Assembly: GCA_016209345.1 (NCBI GenBank)
Contig: JACQWH010000070.1
Coordinates: forward strand, 1 to 26,782
Direction: 5' to 3'
Source: Candidatus Uhrbacteria bacterium
GTDB lineage: Bacteria; Patescibacteriota; Patescibacteriia; JACQRZ01
DNA length: 26,782 nucleotides
The notes under the pieces are model-generated. The model ran no database searches, was not told the origin of the DNA, and saw nothing but the letters and a program-made list of their open reading frames with translations. Every line of letters begins with the position of its first letter. Positions within the stretch are counted from its first letter, which is position 1. This document shows positions 9,301-14,231 of the stretch, one piece after another. Made by a program: the position numbers and the translations under genes.

Positions 9301-10128
9301 TCTGCATCATCGTGTACCGCATCGGACTTGCGCCTCAAAACAAATATTGTTCCTCTGACAGATGAAATGAATGTGCTGAACTCGCTCGGCAAACTTAACG
9401 GTGTATATTTTAATTGGAAAACCGATGTCGCGGCGGGAAAAGATCTAAAAACGAATAGGCATTTTGGTTTGATAGCGCAGGATGTAGAAAGGGTATTCCC
9501 CGAACTTGTCTCAACAAATAAAGATGGAATGAAGGGACTTGAATATGATAAGCTGACCGCCTACTTGATTGAGGTTGCCAAAGCGCAACAATCACTCCTT
9601 GATCCATTAAGCAAGGGGATTGCTGTTGATAAAGATGGGCGTATCGGCATCGGGACAATCGCCCCAACAGCAACGCTTGATCTTCATGAAAAACAGCTTT
9701 CCGATGACGGCATCGGCAAGCAAGTATTCGGTCTCTCTGCGGCGGTATCTTCGGGTGATGAGCCAAACTACACCATATATCAAGGAAAAATACTGACGAC
9801 TTCATGGGTGCCAACGGCAACCATCAACCGGCTTTCTGTCCGGCCCAATGCGCTCTATTCCATTGAAGTAAAAATCATCCAGCGAAATCCAGCGAACGGA
9901 AACGGCGGCTCGTATACGTTGAAGGGCGTATTCAAAACCGATGCATCAAGCCCGCCCGTCATCACACAGGCAAACTCTAATCTCGACATATTGTTCCGCG
10001 ACAACGCGCTGTCCGTTCCAAGTTTTGATGTTTCTGAAAACGGCATCATAAAAATCACCGTAACGGGGGATGAGCGCGAAACAAATGCGTGGCACAGTAC
10101 GATATTTGTAAGTAGTGTTGGAAATTGA
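6346..10128 (+). CDS. giant surface fibre with GIGT repeats and internal peptidase S74 domain
   Basis: Read from ATG 6346 this is 1260 residues. The frame is open back to 6010, but that part is made of two dispersed repeats, and 6346 is the only ATG after them; it starts right before a signal-anchor (MAAVFIIVLGGVFMTASA). Residues ~20-190 form a tail-fibre-like N-terminal region (IPYQGRLLDS, LSGSLFSYNPDFLDG). Nine NVGIGTTSP-type motifs follow (nt 7015, 7291, 7588, 7870, 8161, 8431, 8674, 8971, 9640), mostly 81-99 residues apart. At ~990-1080 is a peptidase S74/endosialidase chaperone domain with S993-D-L-R-L-K998 (Ser-Lys dyad), H-F-G-L-I-A-Q-D-V and L-E-Y-D-K-L-T-A-Y-L. About 180 further residues follow, which is unusual. 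In tail spikes S74 folds a trimer and then cuts itself off. A trimeric adhesive fibre is the likely role. Confidence 0.85.
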   Translation: MAAVFIIVLGGVFMTASATQRTNMPIPYQGRLLDSNYVAKADETYYMRFGIFTAATGGTCLWATGGCTANAPTSSVTTSVSRGLFTVLLGNGDGNDDGDTGDAIDAYDPEIDSSITGNFNTGTYFLEVRQCGTNDSSCETLSPRKQLSGSLFSYNPDFLDGISSAGFAILAGQSGGQTLIGGTATTDDLILKTTSGAAISGADMIFQTGNNGGTEAMRILYTGNVGIGTASPTALASASSRVFDIAGNSTLPHAELIIQSYNDSTNNRNAYLTLKSSGAGDSLAVIDWRDHNSSSPSPLVFQYAGSEKMRITSGGNVGIGATSPAAHLQIDGNISAAAWTTDGIAFDSNAATYTDTSTAGAGTVAVRTANSFGAPTFASSNAITVTDAFTLYVPKPIAGTNTTITRTNSAYFEGNVGIGTTAPGAKLAVAGTSGSSNYISSALINNTTAKGTLFYMAETEDGSTPFYIERWGSTHATLPSRATIYNSGLLRLDTAANKNIALMPGSGGNVGIGTTSPSQLLHVSSGTGSASANRLVGVYLDTTGSTGGTEYSFLRFATPTYKDGGGTNFEGMEIGLSETDSAFYFNTNVNTGITGASMVIDQSTGNVGIGTTAPAGVFDVRDATSGLIGFSTSADVFGEVYMSSGNTINGVYNTNANGELWLNYDGYQAGTTQFRDLQIGDGKRSAIAFFDGSSGNVGIGTTSPGYKLEILGATQDAIQTVTRFSGKNAAGNVKALDFKLTGSTPLWTIDTAASGTDAALSLATAGTSRIYITNAGLVGIGTTSPAVHLQIDGDISASAWTTDGIAFDSNAATYTDTSTAASGTVTVRTANSFGAPTFASTNAITVTDAFTLYVPKPIAGTNTTITRANSAYFEGNVGIGTTAPTSILNVRSSTSSYGQLRVINPTTNGEASIGYRDESDVDNASWVVGKNLGGVTDDSFAWYINGTKMSLSNTGVLKVGGLSASGAYVVCTGVTDTGGTLSVGASASSCTASDLRLKTNIVPLTDEMNVLNSLGKLNGVYFNWKTDVAAGKDLKTNRHFGLIAQDVERVFPELVSTNKDGMKGLEYDKLTAYLIEVAKAQQSLLDPLSKGIAVDKDGRIGIGTIAPTATLDLHEKQLSDDGIGKQVFGLSAAVSSGDEPNYTIYQGKILTTSWVPTATINRLSVRPNALYSIEVKIIQRNPANGNGGSYTLKGVFKTDASSPPVITQANSNLDILFRDNALSVPSFDVSENGIIKITVTGDERETNAWHSTIFVSSVGN
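7291..7617 (+). repeat. internal duplication in fibre gene, copy A
   Basis: This ~325-bp segment encodes a ~100-residue unit running from NVGIGATSPAAHLQIDG to YFEGNVGIGTTAP. Its partner is 8674-9000. The two protein units differ at only a handful of residues, while the DNA differs more, mostly at third codon positions. Confidence 0.85.
8674..9000 (+). repeat. internal duplication in fibre gene, copy B
   Basis: Partner of 7291-7617. Both copies measure 297 bp from one GIGT motif to the next, and both include the stretch TNSFGAP-like 'ANSFGAPTFAS' and 'TLYVPKPIAGTNTTIT'. Synonymous differences suggest an old duplication kept under protein-level selection. Confidence 0.85.
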
Positions 10129-10147
10129 TTCTACCGACTGAAAACAT

Positions 10148-10202
10148 AGATCCCTCGTCCCTCGGGGGTACTCGGGATGACATTACTTCGCTCGGGATGA
10201 CA
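10148..10202. repeat. CTCGGGATGACA dispersed repeat with internal duplication
   Basis: The 12-mer CTCGGGATGACA occurs twice (about 10170 and 10191) after AGATCCCTCG-like sequence. This fits a short repeat often seen in bacterial intergenic DNA (AGATCCCTCG...CTCGGGATGACA) and sits 20 bp after the fibre gene stop. The rest of the 10129-10321 gap holds an AT-rich palindrome (AATTTTAAAATT) and a GC-rich stretch with the 16-bp perfect palindrome GCGAGCGATCGCTCGC at 10277-10292. Confidence 0.55.
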
Positions 10203-10307
10203 ATTTTAAAATTCGAGAAAATAAATAGTGGGCGAATGCAACAACACCGCCCACTAAAACTTGTGCCGATCGTGACGCGAGCGATCGCTCGCCGCACCGC
10301 GACCGGC

Positions 10308-10348
10308 TGGAGGAGACGATCTTACTCCGTTAAGATCGCCTCCTCCGT
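10308..10348 (-). terminator. strong hairpin overlapping the end of the 10322 gene
   Basis: On the minus strand GGAGGCGATCTTA pairs with TAAGATCGTCTCC over 13 bp (one G-U) around the loop ACGGAG. The last six codons and the stop of the lipoprotein gene lie within the hairpin. No T-run follows, so it may act as an mRNA 3' stabiliser rather than an intrinsic terminator. Confidence 0.55.
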
Positions 10349-10894
10349 TATTATTACTACGGCCTTGGTTCCGAAGAACCAAAACCGTCCCTCGCCGTCA
10401 ACCGTGACGGCGAGCCAGTCCTGCTCGGGCACCAGCCCGAGCAGGCCGACCCCGAACCACTTGTCAGGTGGTTCGGAGCGGGGCGCCATGACCAGTGGCG
10501 CCTTTTTTTTGCCCGAGAGCTTGACGCGCACTCGGGCACCCTCTGCGATCATCGACCCACTCGCCTGGTCCTCGGCCATCCGTGGCCGGAACCAGACCCC
10601 CTCCCGGAGCCGTTCTCCGGGCGCGGGGGTCGGCGACGGGCTCGGCGTCGCCGTGGGGGACGGCGTCGGGAGATTCTTAACGATCTCCCGGGCCAACTCG
10701 CCCGGGTCGATCGGCGCCGCCGACGGGGTCACCTCTGTCGGGGCGGACGTGGACGTCTCTGCCGGAGCGGACGCGCCGCCCCAGCTCAGGAACCCCCACG
10801 CGTTGAGCGTCCCGACGCTCACATTGCACCCCGCGCCACCCACCGTGCAAACAAAAAAAACGACCGAAAGAGCCGCCATCATCTTGGACTTCAT
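10322..10894 (-). CDS. GC-rich small lipoprotein with Pro/Thr linker
   Basis: The 190-residue product starts at ATG 10894, set by AAGGAGGAACAAT directly upstream; an upstream ATG at 10942 has no such site. The N-terminus MKSKMMAALSVVFFVCTVGGAGC is a lipoprotein signal with Cys at ~23 (lipobox GGAGC is not canonical at -3). A low-complexity Ala/Ser/Thr/Pro linker follows, with PTPSPTATPSPSPTPAPGER at ~85-105. A C-terminal beta-rich domain (~105-190) with WFRPRMAE, ARVRVKLSGKKKAPLVM and DWLAVTVDGEGRFWFFG could be an SH3-like or small beta-barrel fold. Base composition is clearly higher in GC than that of the neighbouring genes. It is transcribed divergently from the AbiE pair. Function unknown. 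Confidence 0.75.
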   Translation of the reverse strand: MKSKMMAALSVVFFVCTVGGAGCNVSVGTLNAWGFLSWGGASAPAETSTSAPTEVTPSAAPIDPGELAREIVKNLPTPSPTATPSPSPTPAPGERLREGVWFRPRMAEDQASGSMIAEGARVRVKLSGKKKAPLVMAPRSEPPDKWFGVGLLGLVPEQDWLAVTVDGEGRFWFFGTKAVVIITEEAILTE

Positions 10895-10941
10895 ATTGTT
10901 CCTCCTTGTAGAAGCCCAAAACGGGCGCGCATTACATTTCA

Positions 10942-10970
10942 ACCATACCCCCGCGCACCCTCTTTGTCAA
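10942..10970 (-). promoter_or_regulatory. promoter of the lipoprotein gene (TTGACA-17-TATGGT)
   Basis: On the minus strand, TTGACA (10965-10970) and TATGGT (10942-10947) are spaced by 17 bp. This gives a leader of about 40 nt that ends in the strong AAGGAGG site before ATG 10894. Confidence 0.6.
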
Positions 10971-11008
10971 TCAACCGCACGCACACACAACACCGCACAT
11001 ACGTATAT

Positions 11009-11042
11009 TTGACATACTATTCATACCTGTCATACTGAGTAT
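11009..11042 (+). promoter_or_regulatory. abiE promoter with CATAC repeats and -10 palindrome
   Basis: On the plus strand, TTGACA (11009-11014) and CATACT (11031-11036) are 16 bp apart. CATACT/CATACC/CATACT repeat at 11013, 11022 and 11031, exactly 9 bp apart. The perfect 11-bp palindrome ATACTGAGTAT (11032-11042) overlaps the -10. AbiEi proteins are known to repress their own promoter by binding repeats, so this is a good operator candidate. Confidence 0.55.
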
Positions 11043-11065
11043 ATCAATTTCATTTTTACTGGAAT

Positions 11066-11692
11066 ATGGCAGAAAAACTAAAACGCATACAAGTGGAAGA
11101 GATGCTTAAATCCATGGGGATCATGGTTTTTACACCTTCGGAGTTCGCGGGCATTTTTAATGTATCCGCAAAAAGAGCGACTAATTTTATTTCAACCAAT
11201 TTAAGCAGTGGGTTATTCGTAAAGCTGCGCAATGGCTTTTATATAATCAGGGACAGTACCGTGTCCAATTCTTTCATCGCGAACAAACTCTATGCGCCTT
11301 CATATATTTCCATGGAAACAGCCCTCTCGCACTATGGCATTATTCCCGAAGTGGTGTATGCGACCACCTCGGTTACCACAAAAATAACGCGAGAATTTCT
11401 AACACCAAGGGGAAATTTTATATACCAGCGTATTAAAATAAAGGCATTTACCGGCTATGGTTTACGACGGATTGATAAAGACAGCGTACTGTTCGCCGAC
11501 CCGGAAAAAGCATTGGCTGATTATCTTTATTTTGTAGACCTAAAACGAGTATCCTTAAATGATCGATTGGAATTGCGTAGTATTAAAAAATCCCGCCTCA
11601 TGGCATTCATCACACTGTTTGAACGACCAACCATGGTATCACTCGTAGAAAAAATCTATGCTGAATATAAGAAACCTCGAAAAATTTACTAA
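11066..11692 (+). CDS. abiEi: AbiEi-family antitoxin/transcriptional regulator
   Basis: The 208-residue protein has a winged-helix N-terminal domain (~8-62; FTPSEFAGIFNVSAKRATNFISTNL then LFVKLRNGFYIIRD, the typical 'G-x-Y' wing of the family). A longer C-terminal domain has IANKLYAPSYISMETALSHYGIIPE (~70-95), TS/T-x-K-x-R-x-F and DPEKALADYLYF (~150-162), all AbiEi hallmarks. In type IV AbiE systems this protein counters the AbiEii nucleotidyltransferase without direct binding and represses the operon. The adjacent overlapping AbiEii-like gene and the repeats in front of the gene support this. ATG 11066 has no strong ribosome binding site (ACTGGAAT just upstream). Confidence 0.85.
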   Translation: MAEKLKRIQVEEMLKSMGIMVFTPSEFAGIFNVSAKRATNFISTNLSSGLFVKLRNGFYIIRDSTVSNSFIANKLYAPSYISMETALSHYGIIPEVVYATTSVTTKITREFLTPRGNFIYQRIKIKAFTGYGLRRIDKDSVLFADPEKALADYLYFVDLKRVSLNDRLELRSIKKSRLMAFITLFERPTMVSLVEKIYAEYKKPRKIY

Positions 11693-12389
11693 CCAAACAC
11701 AAACATCAATTCAGAATGTTGTCAGAGAGTACTGTCAGCATCTGTTTTTATCATTTCTATATCAGCAGGCGGGATCAGAGAAACTTCTTTTCAAGGGAGG
11801 CACGGCGCTTCGTATTATTTTCCATAGTCCTCGTTTTTCTGAAGATCTTGATTTTACTGGCGCCAACATCACTCAAGAGGGGGTGGAAGAAATTTTCATT
11901 GCCACCCTTTCGAATATAGAGCATACGGGTATTCGCGTAGAATTAATTGAGGGAAAACCTACAACGGGAGGGTATATAGGTATTGCAACTTTTTTTGCGT
12001 ATGAAAAGGCGATTCCCATTCAGATAGAAGTATCACTGCGAAAAAGTAAAAGCGCACCAGGCACGCGGACACTGATTGAAAATGATTATGTCCCCGCATA
12101 TACGCTTGTTCATTTATCGCAAGAAGAAATCATTCAAGGAAAAATGGAAGCGCTTATCAATAGACAAAAACCCAGGGACTTTTATGATTATTTTTTCTTG
12201 CTTTGCGGAAATTATCCGCTGGTTAAAGAAAAAGAAAATCTTATTTCGGTGCTTACCCTGCTCAGGAAAACAAAAATTAATTTTCGGGGTGAGCTTAGAG
12301 AGTTTCTCCCTGCGAGCCATGCTATGCATCTCAAGGACTTTAGCTCTATTCTTGAACAAAAAATAGTAAGTTTCTTGGGCGCGAAGTAG
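11658..12389 (+). CDS. abiEii: AbiEii-family nucleotidyltransferase toxin
   Basis: The 243-residue protein carries the nucleotidyltransferase core F-K-G-G-T-A-L-R (45-52) and R-F-S-E-D-L-D-F (59-66), with the catalytic Asp pair D63/D65, then a third strand with IPIQIEVSL (~126-134). The family motif follows: L-S-Q-E-E-I-I-Q-G-K-M-E-A-L-I-N-R-Q-K-P-R-D-F-Y-D at ~153-177. AbiEii/MenT-type toxins transfer nucleotides to RNA (tRNA for MenT). The start overlaps the antitoxin gene by 35 bp; no downstream ATG would preserve the fold, so coupled translation is likely. All catalytic residues seem present, so the toxin is probably active. A mobile element is inserted two bases after the stop. Confidence 0.87.
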   Translation: MLNIRNLEKFTNQTQTSIQNVVREYCQHLFLSFLYQQAGSEKLLFKGGTALRIIFHSPRFSEDLDFTGANITQEGVEEIFIATLSNIEHTGIRVELIEGKPTTGGYIGIATFFAYEKAIPIQIEVSLRKSKSAPGTRTLIENDYVPAYTLVHLSQEEIIQGKMEALINRQKPRDFYDYFFLLCGNYPLVKEKENLISVLTLLRKTKINFRGELREFLPASHAMHLKDFSSILEQKIVSFLGAK

Positions 12390-12396
12390 CTATTTC

Positions 12397-12555
12397 CTTT
12401 GAATTACGAAACTGTCATCCCTGCGCGTGAGGGCCTGTCCCCGACTGGATCGGGGACCGGGATCCAGCCCACAAGAAAAATCATTTTATTGACTGGATTC
12501 CCGCCTTCGCGGGAATGACAACGCGGGGCATTATTGGTAGTTTCGTAATTCAAAG
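12397..12555. mobile_element. 159-bp MITE-like element with 17-bp inverted ends and 6-bp target duplication
   Basis: CTTTGAATTACGAAACT (12397-12413) and AGTTTCGTAATTCAAAG (12539-12555) are perfect inverted repeats. The element is flanked on both sides by TATTTC (12391-12396 and 12556-12561), as expected for a target duplication. The inside carries two arms in opposite orientation of the TGTCATCCC...CCAG type (TGTCATCCC at 12413-12421, GGGATCCAG near 12468; CTGGATTCCCG to CGGGAATGACA at about 12492-12520). It has no open frame of note, so a transposase would have to act in trans. Confidence 0.8.
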
Positions 12556-12686
12556 TATTTCACAAACATACGGCTTGGCATGGTGTCTGTAATCAACCTC
12601 TTTATCGCACACTCATCTGCCGCACCTCGGCTGGGGAGCGCTCTTTGACAAACCCTTTTAGTTCTGTTGCCCTATCCGCCTGAAAA

Positions 12687-13328
12687 TCAACGCGCCCTCC
12701 CCGTTCGCCACTCGGCTATCTTTCTGTGGTCGCCGCTTAATAGTATCTTGGGAACACGGTGGCCATCAAACACTTCGGGGCGGGTATACTGGGGATATTC
12801 TTTGTCAGTGTCGCTACTCCACGACTCTTCTTTCAGTGATTTTGGGTTGCCAAGCGCGTCGGGAATAAGACGAAAAACCGATTCTATCACCGCCATCGCC
12901 GCAACCTCGCCGCCGTTTAAGACGTATGGGCCGACAGAGATTGTTTCGTCTATATAGTGTTTGATGCGGCTGTCCACCCCTTCGTAGCGGCCGCAGATAA
13001 AAATGAGCTGATCGTATTTTTTTGCAAATCCTGCCGCTTTTTTTTGCGTGAATTGCGTGCCGGCAGGGGAGAGGAGAATGACTCGCGGCCGGTTTGTTTT
13101 TTTTATTTTCTTCAGTGCGCGCACAATGGGCTCAACCTTCATGAGCATTCCCGCGCCGCCGCCGTAGGGCCTGTCGTCAACGGTGCGGTGCTTGTCTTTG
13201 GTAAAATCGCGCAAGTTATGCACGCGCAGAGAAATAATTTTTTTACTTTGCGCTTTTGCAAACAAACTCTCTGTCGCAAATGAATCAAAAAATCTCGGAA
13301 AAATAGTAATAATATCAAATCGCATCAT
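12687..13328 (-). CDS. trmD: tRNA (guanine37-N1)-methyltransferase TrmD
   Basis: The 213-residue SPOUT methyltransferase makes m1G37 next to the anticodon and prevents +1 frameshifting. Visible hallmarks are FDIITIFPRFF at the N-terminus, DDRPYGGGAGMLMKVEP (~50-66), VILLSPAGTQFTQ (~83-95), CGRYEGVDSRI (~111-121) and the knot segment SVGPYVLNGGEVAAMAVIESVFRLIPDALGN (~131-161). It is shorter than the ~250 residues of E. coli TrmD and lacks most of the C-terminal helical extension after HRKIAEWR. The minus-strand ATG at 13328 is followed directly by a second ATG at 13325; neither has a clear ribosome binding site. It follows the KH-protein gene, as in many bacteria. The 12562-12686 stretch after its stop shows nothing firm. 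Confidence 0.93.
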   Translation of the reverse strand: MMRFDIITIFPRFFDSFATESLFAKAQSKKIISLRVHNLRDFTKDKHRTVDDRPYGGGAGMLMKVEPIVRALKKIKKTNRPRVILLSPAGTQFTQKKAAGFAKKYDQLIFICGRYEGVDSRIKHYIDETISVGPYVLNGGEVAAMAVIESVFRLIPDALGNPKSLKEESWSSDTDKEYPQYTRPEVFDGHRVPKILLSGDHRKIAEWRTGRAR

Positions 13329-13342
13329 AGGCGCTGCTTTTC

Positions 13343-13372
13343 AAAAGAACCCCGAGGAAACGGGGTTCTTTT
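13343..13372. terminator. 12-bp hairpin between KH gene and trmD
   Basis: AAAAGAACCCCG (13343-13354) pairs perfectly with CGGGGTTCTTTT (13361-13372) around a six-base loop. The A/T-rich outer part gives a T-run on either strand, so it could terminate both ways. On the minus strand it stands between the KH gene stop and the trmD start and could reduce read-through into trmD. Confidence 0.7.
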
Positions 13373-13390
13373 CTGATTGGTTGTTGTCTT

Positions 13391-13735
13391 TTAGATCTTC
13401 AAGTCGTCAACCATGCTCGTATCCACTTTGACATCCATATCCGCATGAGTGTCATCGGTACGCGCATACGGGTTGCGGCGTGATCCTTCCGGCTCATAAA
13501 TCTTGAGATTTACGCGAGCATTGCTCTTGGCGCCGACAATCTTGAGAAGCGTCCGAATCGAGCGGGCGGTCTGCCCTTTTCGCCCGATGACATATCCCAT
13601 GTCCTCTTGATTGATGTGAAGCGTAATCAGAACTCCGCGCTCATCAATCGTACGTTTGGTAGATACATCTTGGGGATGATTGACGATCGCTTTCACGACC
13701 ATCTCAACAAACTCTACATCGCTATACTGTTGCAT
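13391..13735 (-). CDS. khpA: KH-domain RNA-binding protein, KhpA-like
   Basis: The 114-residue protein has a single KH domain (~10-85) with the G-x-x-G loop in V-I-G-R-K-G-Q-T-A-R-S-I-R-T-L-L (~48-63), as in KhpA/YlqC. The family acts as a small RNA chaperone, with KhpB in Firmicutes, and its gene lies between rpsP and trmD in many genomes, as here. A C-terminal tail rich in Asp (~90-114, DDTHADMDVKVDTSMVDD) extends beyond the usual ~75-80 residues. No ribosome binding site is evident at ATG 13735. Confidence 0.85.
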   Translation of the reverse strand: MQQYSDVEFVEMVVKAIVNHPQDVSTKRTIDERGVLITLHINQEDMGYVIGRKGQTARSIRTLLKIVGAKSNARVNLKIYEPEGSRRNPYARTDDTHADMDVKVDTSMVDDLKI

Positions 13736-13830
13736 CGTATTGGCAAATCAAGGATTACATTGTCTTCCGTCTGTTTTCAACACTGTCGACCATTTATTCA
13801 GTGCAATCTTTTCGAGAGATCTCTTCATTC

Positions 13831-13859
13831 ATTACACAAAAAATCTGAACGTCTGTCAA
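13831..13859 (-). promoter_or_regulatory. internal promoter for khpA-trmD (TTGACA-17-TGTAAT)
   Basis: On the minus strand, TTGACA (13854-13859) and TGTAAT (13831-13836) are 17 bp apart, in the 129-bp gap between rpsP and the KH gene. Transcription would start near 13824 with a leader of ~90 nt. Confidence 0.55.
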
Positions 13860-13864
13860 TCCTG

Positions 13865-14149
13865 CTATTTCTTTTTTTCTTTTTTCTTGGCAATTTTTTT
13901 AACAATCTTCTTCCCTTCGATAATCTTGTGCTGTATCAAAAGGTTGGCAACCGTCGGAGAGGCCTGCGCCCCTTTTGACAGCCAATACAAAATCCGCTCC
14001 TTGTCCAAAACGGTTTCCTTTTCTTTCCCTATTGGATTGTGGTGGCCGAGGATCTCCAGCGCGGTGCCGAAAAGATCGCGCGCTTTTTCCGAAACAACAA
14101 CACGGAAAAACGGCTTGTTCTTTTTCCCGCGACGTGCGAGGCGAATCAT
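13865..14149 (-). CDS. rpsP: small ribosomal subunit protein bS16
   Basis: The 94-residue reading starts M-I-R-L-A-R-R-G-K-K-N-K-P-F-F-R-V-V-V, with the diagnostic R-x-G-x-K-x-x-P-x-x-R of bS16, followed by F-G-T-A-L-E-I-L-G-H-H-N-P and the helix R-I-L-Y-W-L-S-K-G-A-Q-A-S-P-T-V-A-N-L-L. bS16 binds 16S rRNA early in small-subunit assembly. ATG 14149 is chosen over ATG 14155 because AGGA lies at 14157-14160, seven bases before the former but one base before the latter. The C-terminus is a Lys-rich tail (KKIAKKKEKKK). It is 83 bp downstream of smc. Confidence 0.95.
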   Translation of the reverse strand: MIRLARRGKKNKPFFRVVVSEKARDLFGTALEILGHHNPIGKEKETVLDKERILYWLSKGAQASPTVANLLIQHKIIEGKKIVKKIAKKKEKKK

Positions 14150-14159
14150 TAACATGTCC

Positions 14160-14229
14160 TAGCTGTTAGCTGTTAGCTTCTAGCTTCTAGATGCCCTCTA
14201 AAAGCTATAAGCTGAAAGCTGAAAGCTTG
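14160..14229. repeat. AGCT-based simple repeats between smc and rpsP
   Basis: AGCTGTT, AGCTTCT and AGCTGAA units of 7 bp recur in the two halves of this gap: GTTAGCTGTTAGC and TTCTAGCTTCTAG on the left, AAGCTGAAAGCTGAAAGC on the right. The left and right halves are partly complementary through AGCT and could fold. Similar strings are common in intergenic DNA of other bacteria; their origin is unclear. Confidence 0.6.
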
Positions 14230-14231
14230 CA

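Noticed and set aside
10277..10292. Perfect palindrome GCGAGCGATCGCTCGC, containing GCGATCGC
   Set aside because: Resembles the HIP1 octamer of cyanobacteria but occurs only once here in GC-rich DNA; no support for more than chance or a local hairpin.
10125..11012. 295-codon plus-strand frame crossing the GC-rich lipoprotein gene
   Set aside because: It covers a repeat, a hairpin, the antisense of a well-supported gene and a promoter; its composition is typical of GC-rich antisense frames.
12590..12715. Coding-like fragment after trmD on the minus strand (reads ...RATELKGFVKERSPAEVRQM)
   Set aside because: About 35 codons without a start in a frame different from trmD; could be a gene remnant, but there is too little to name or support it.
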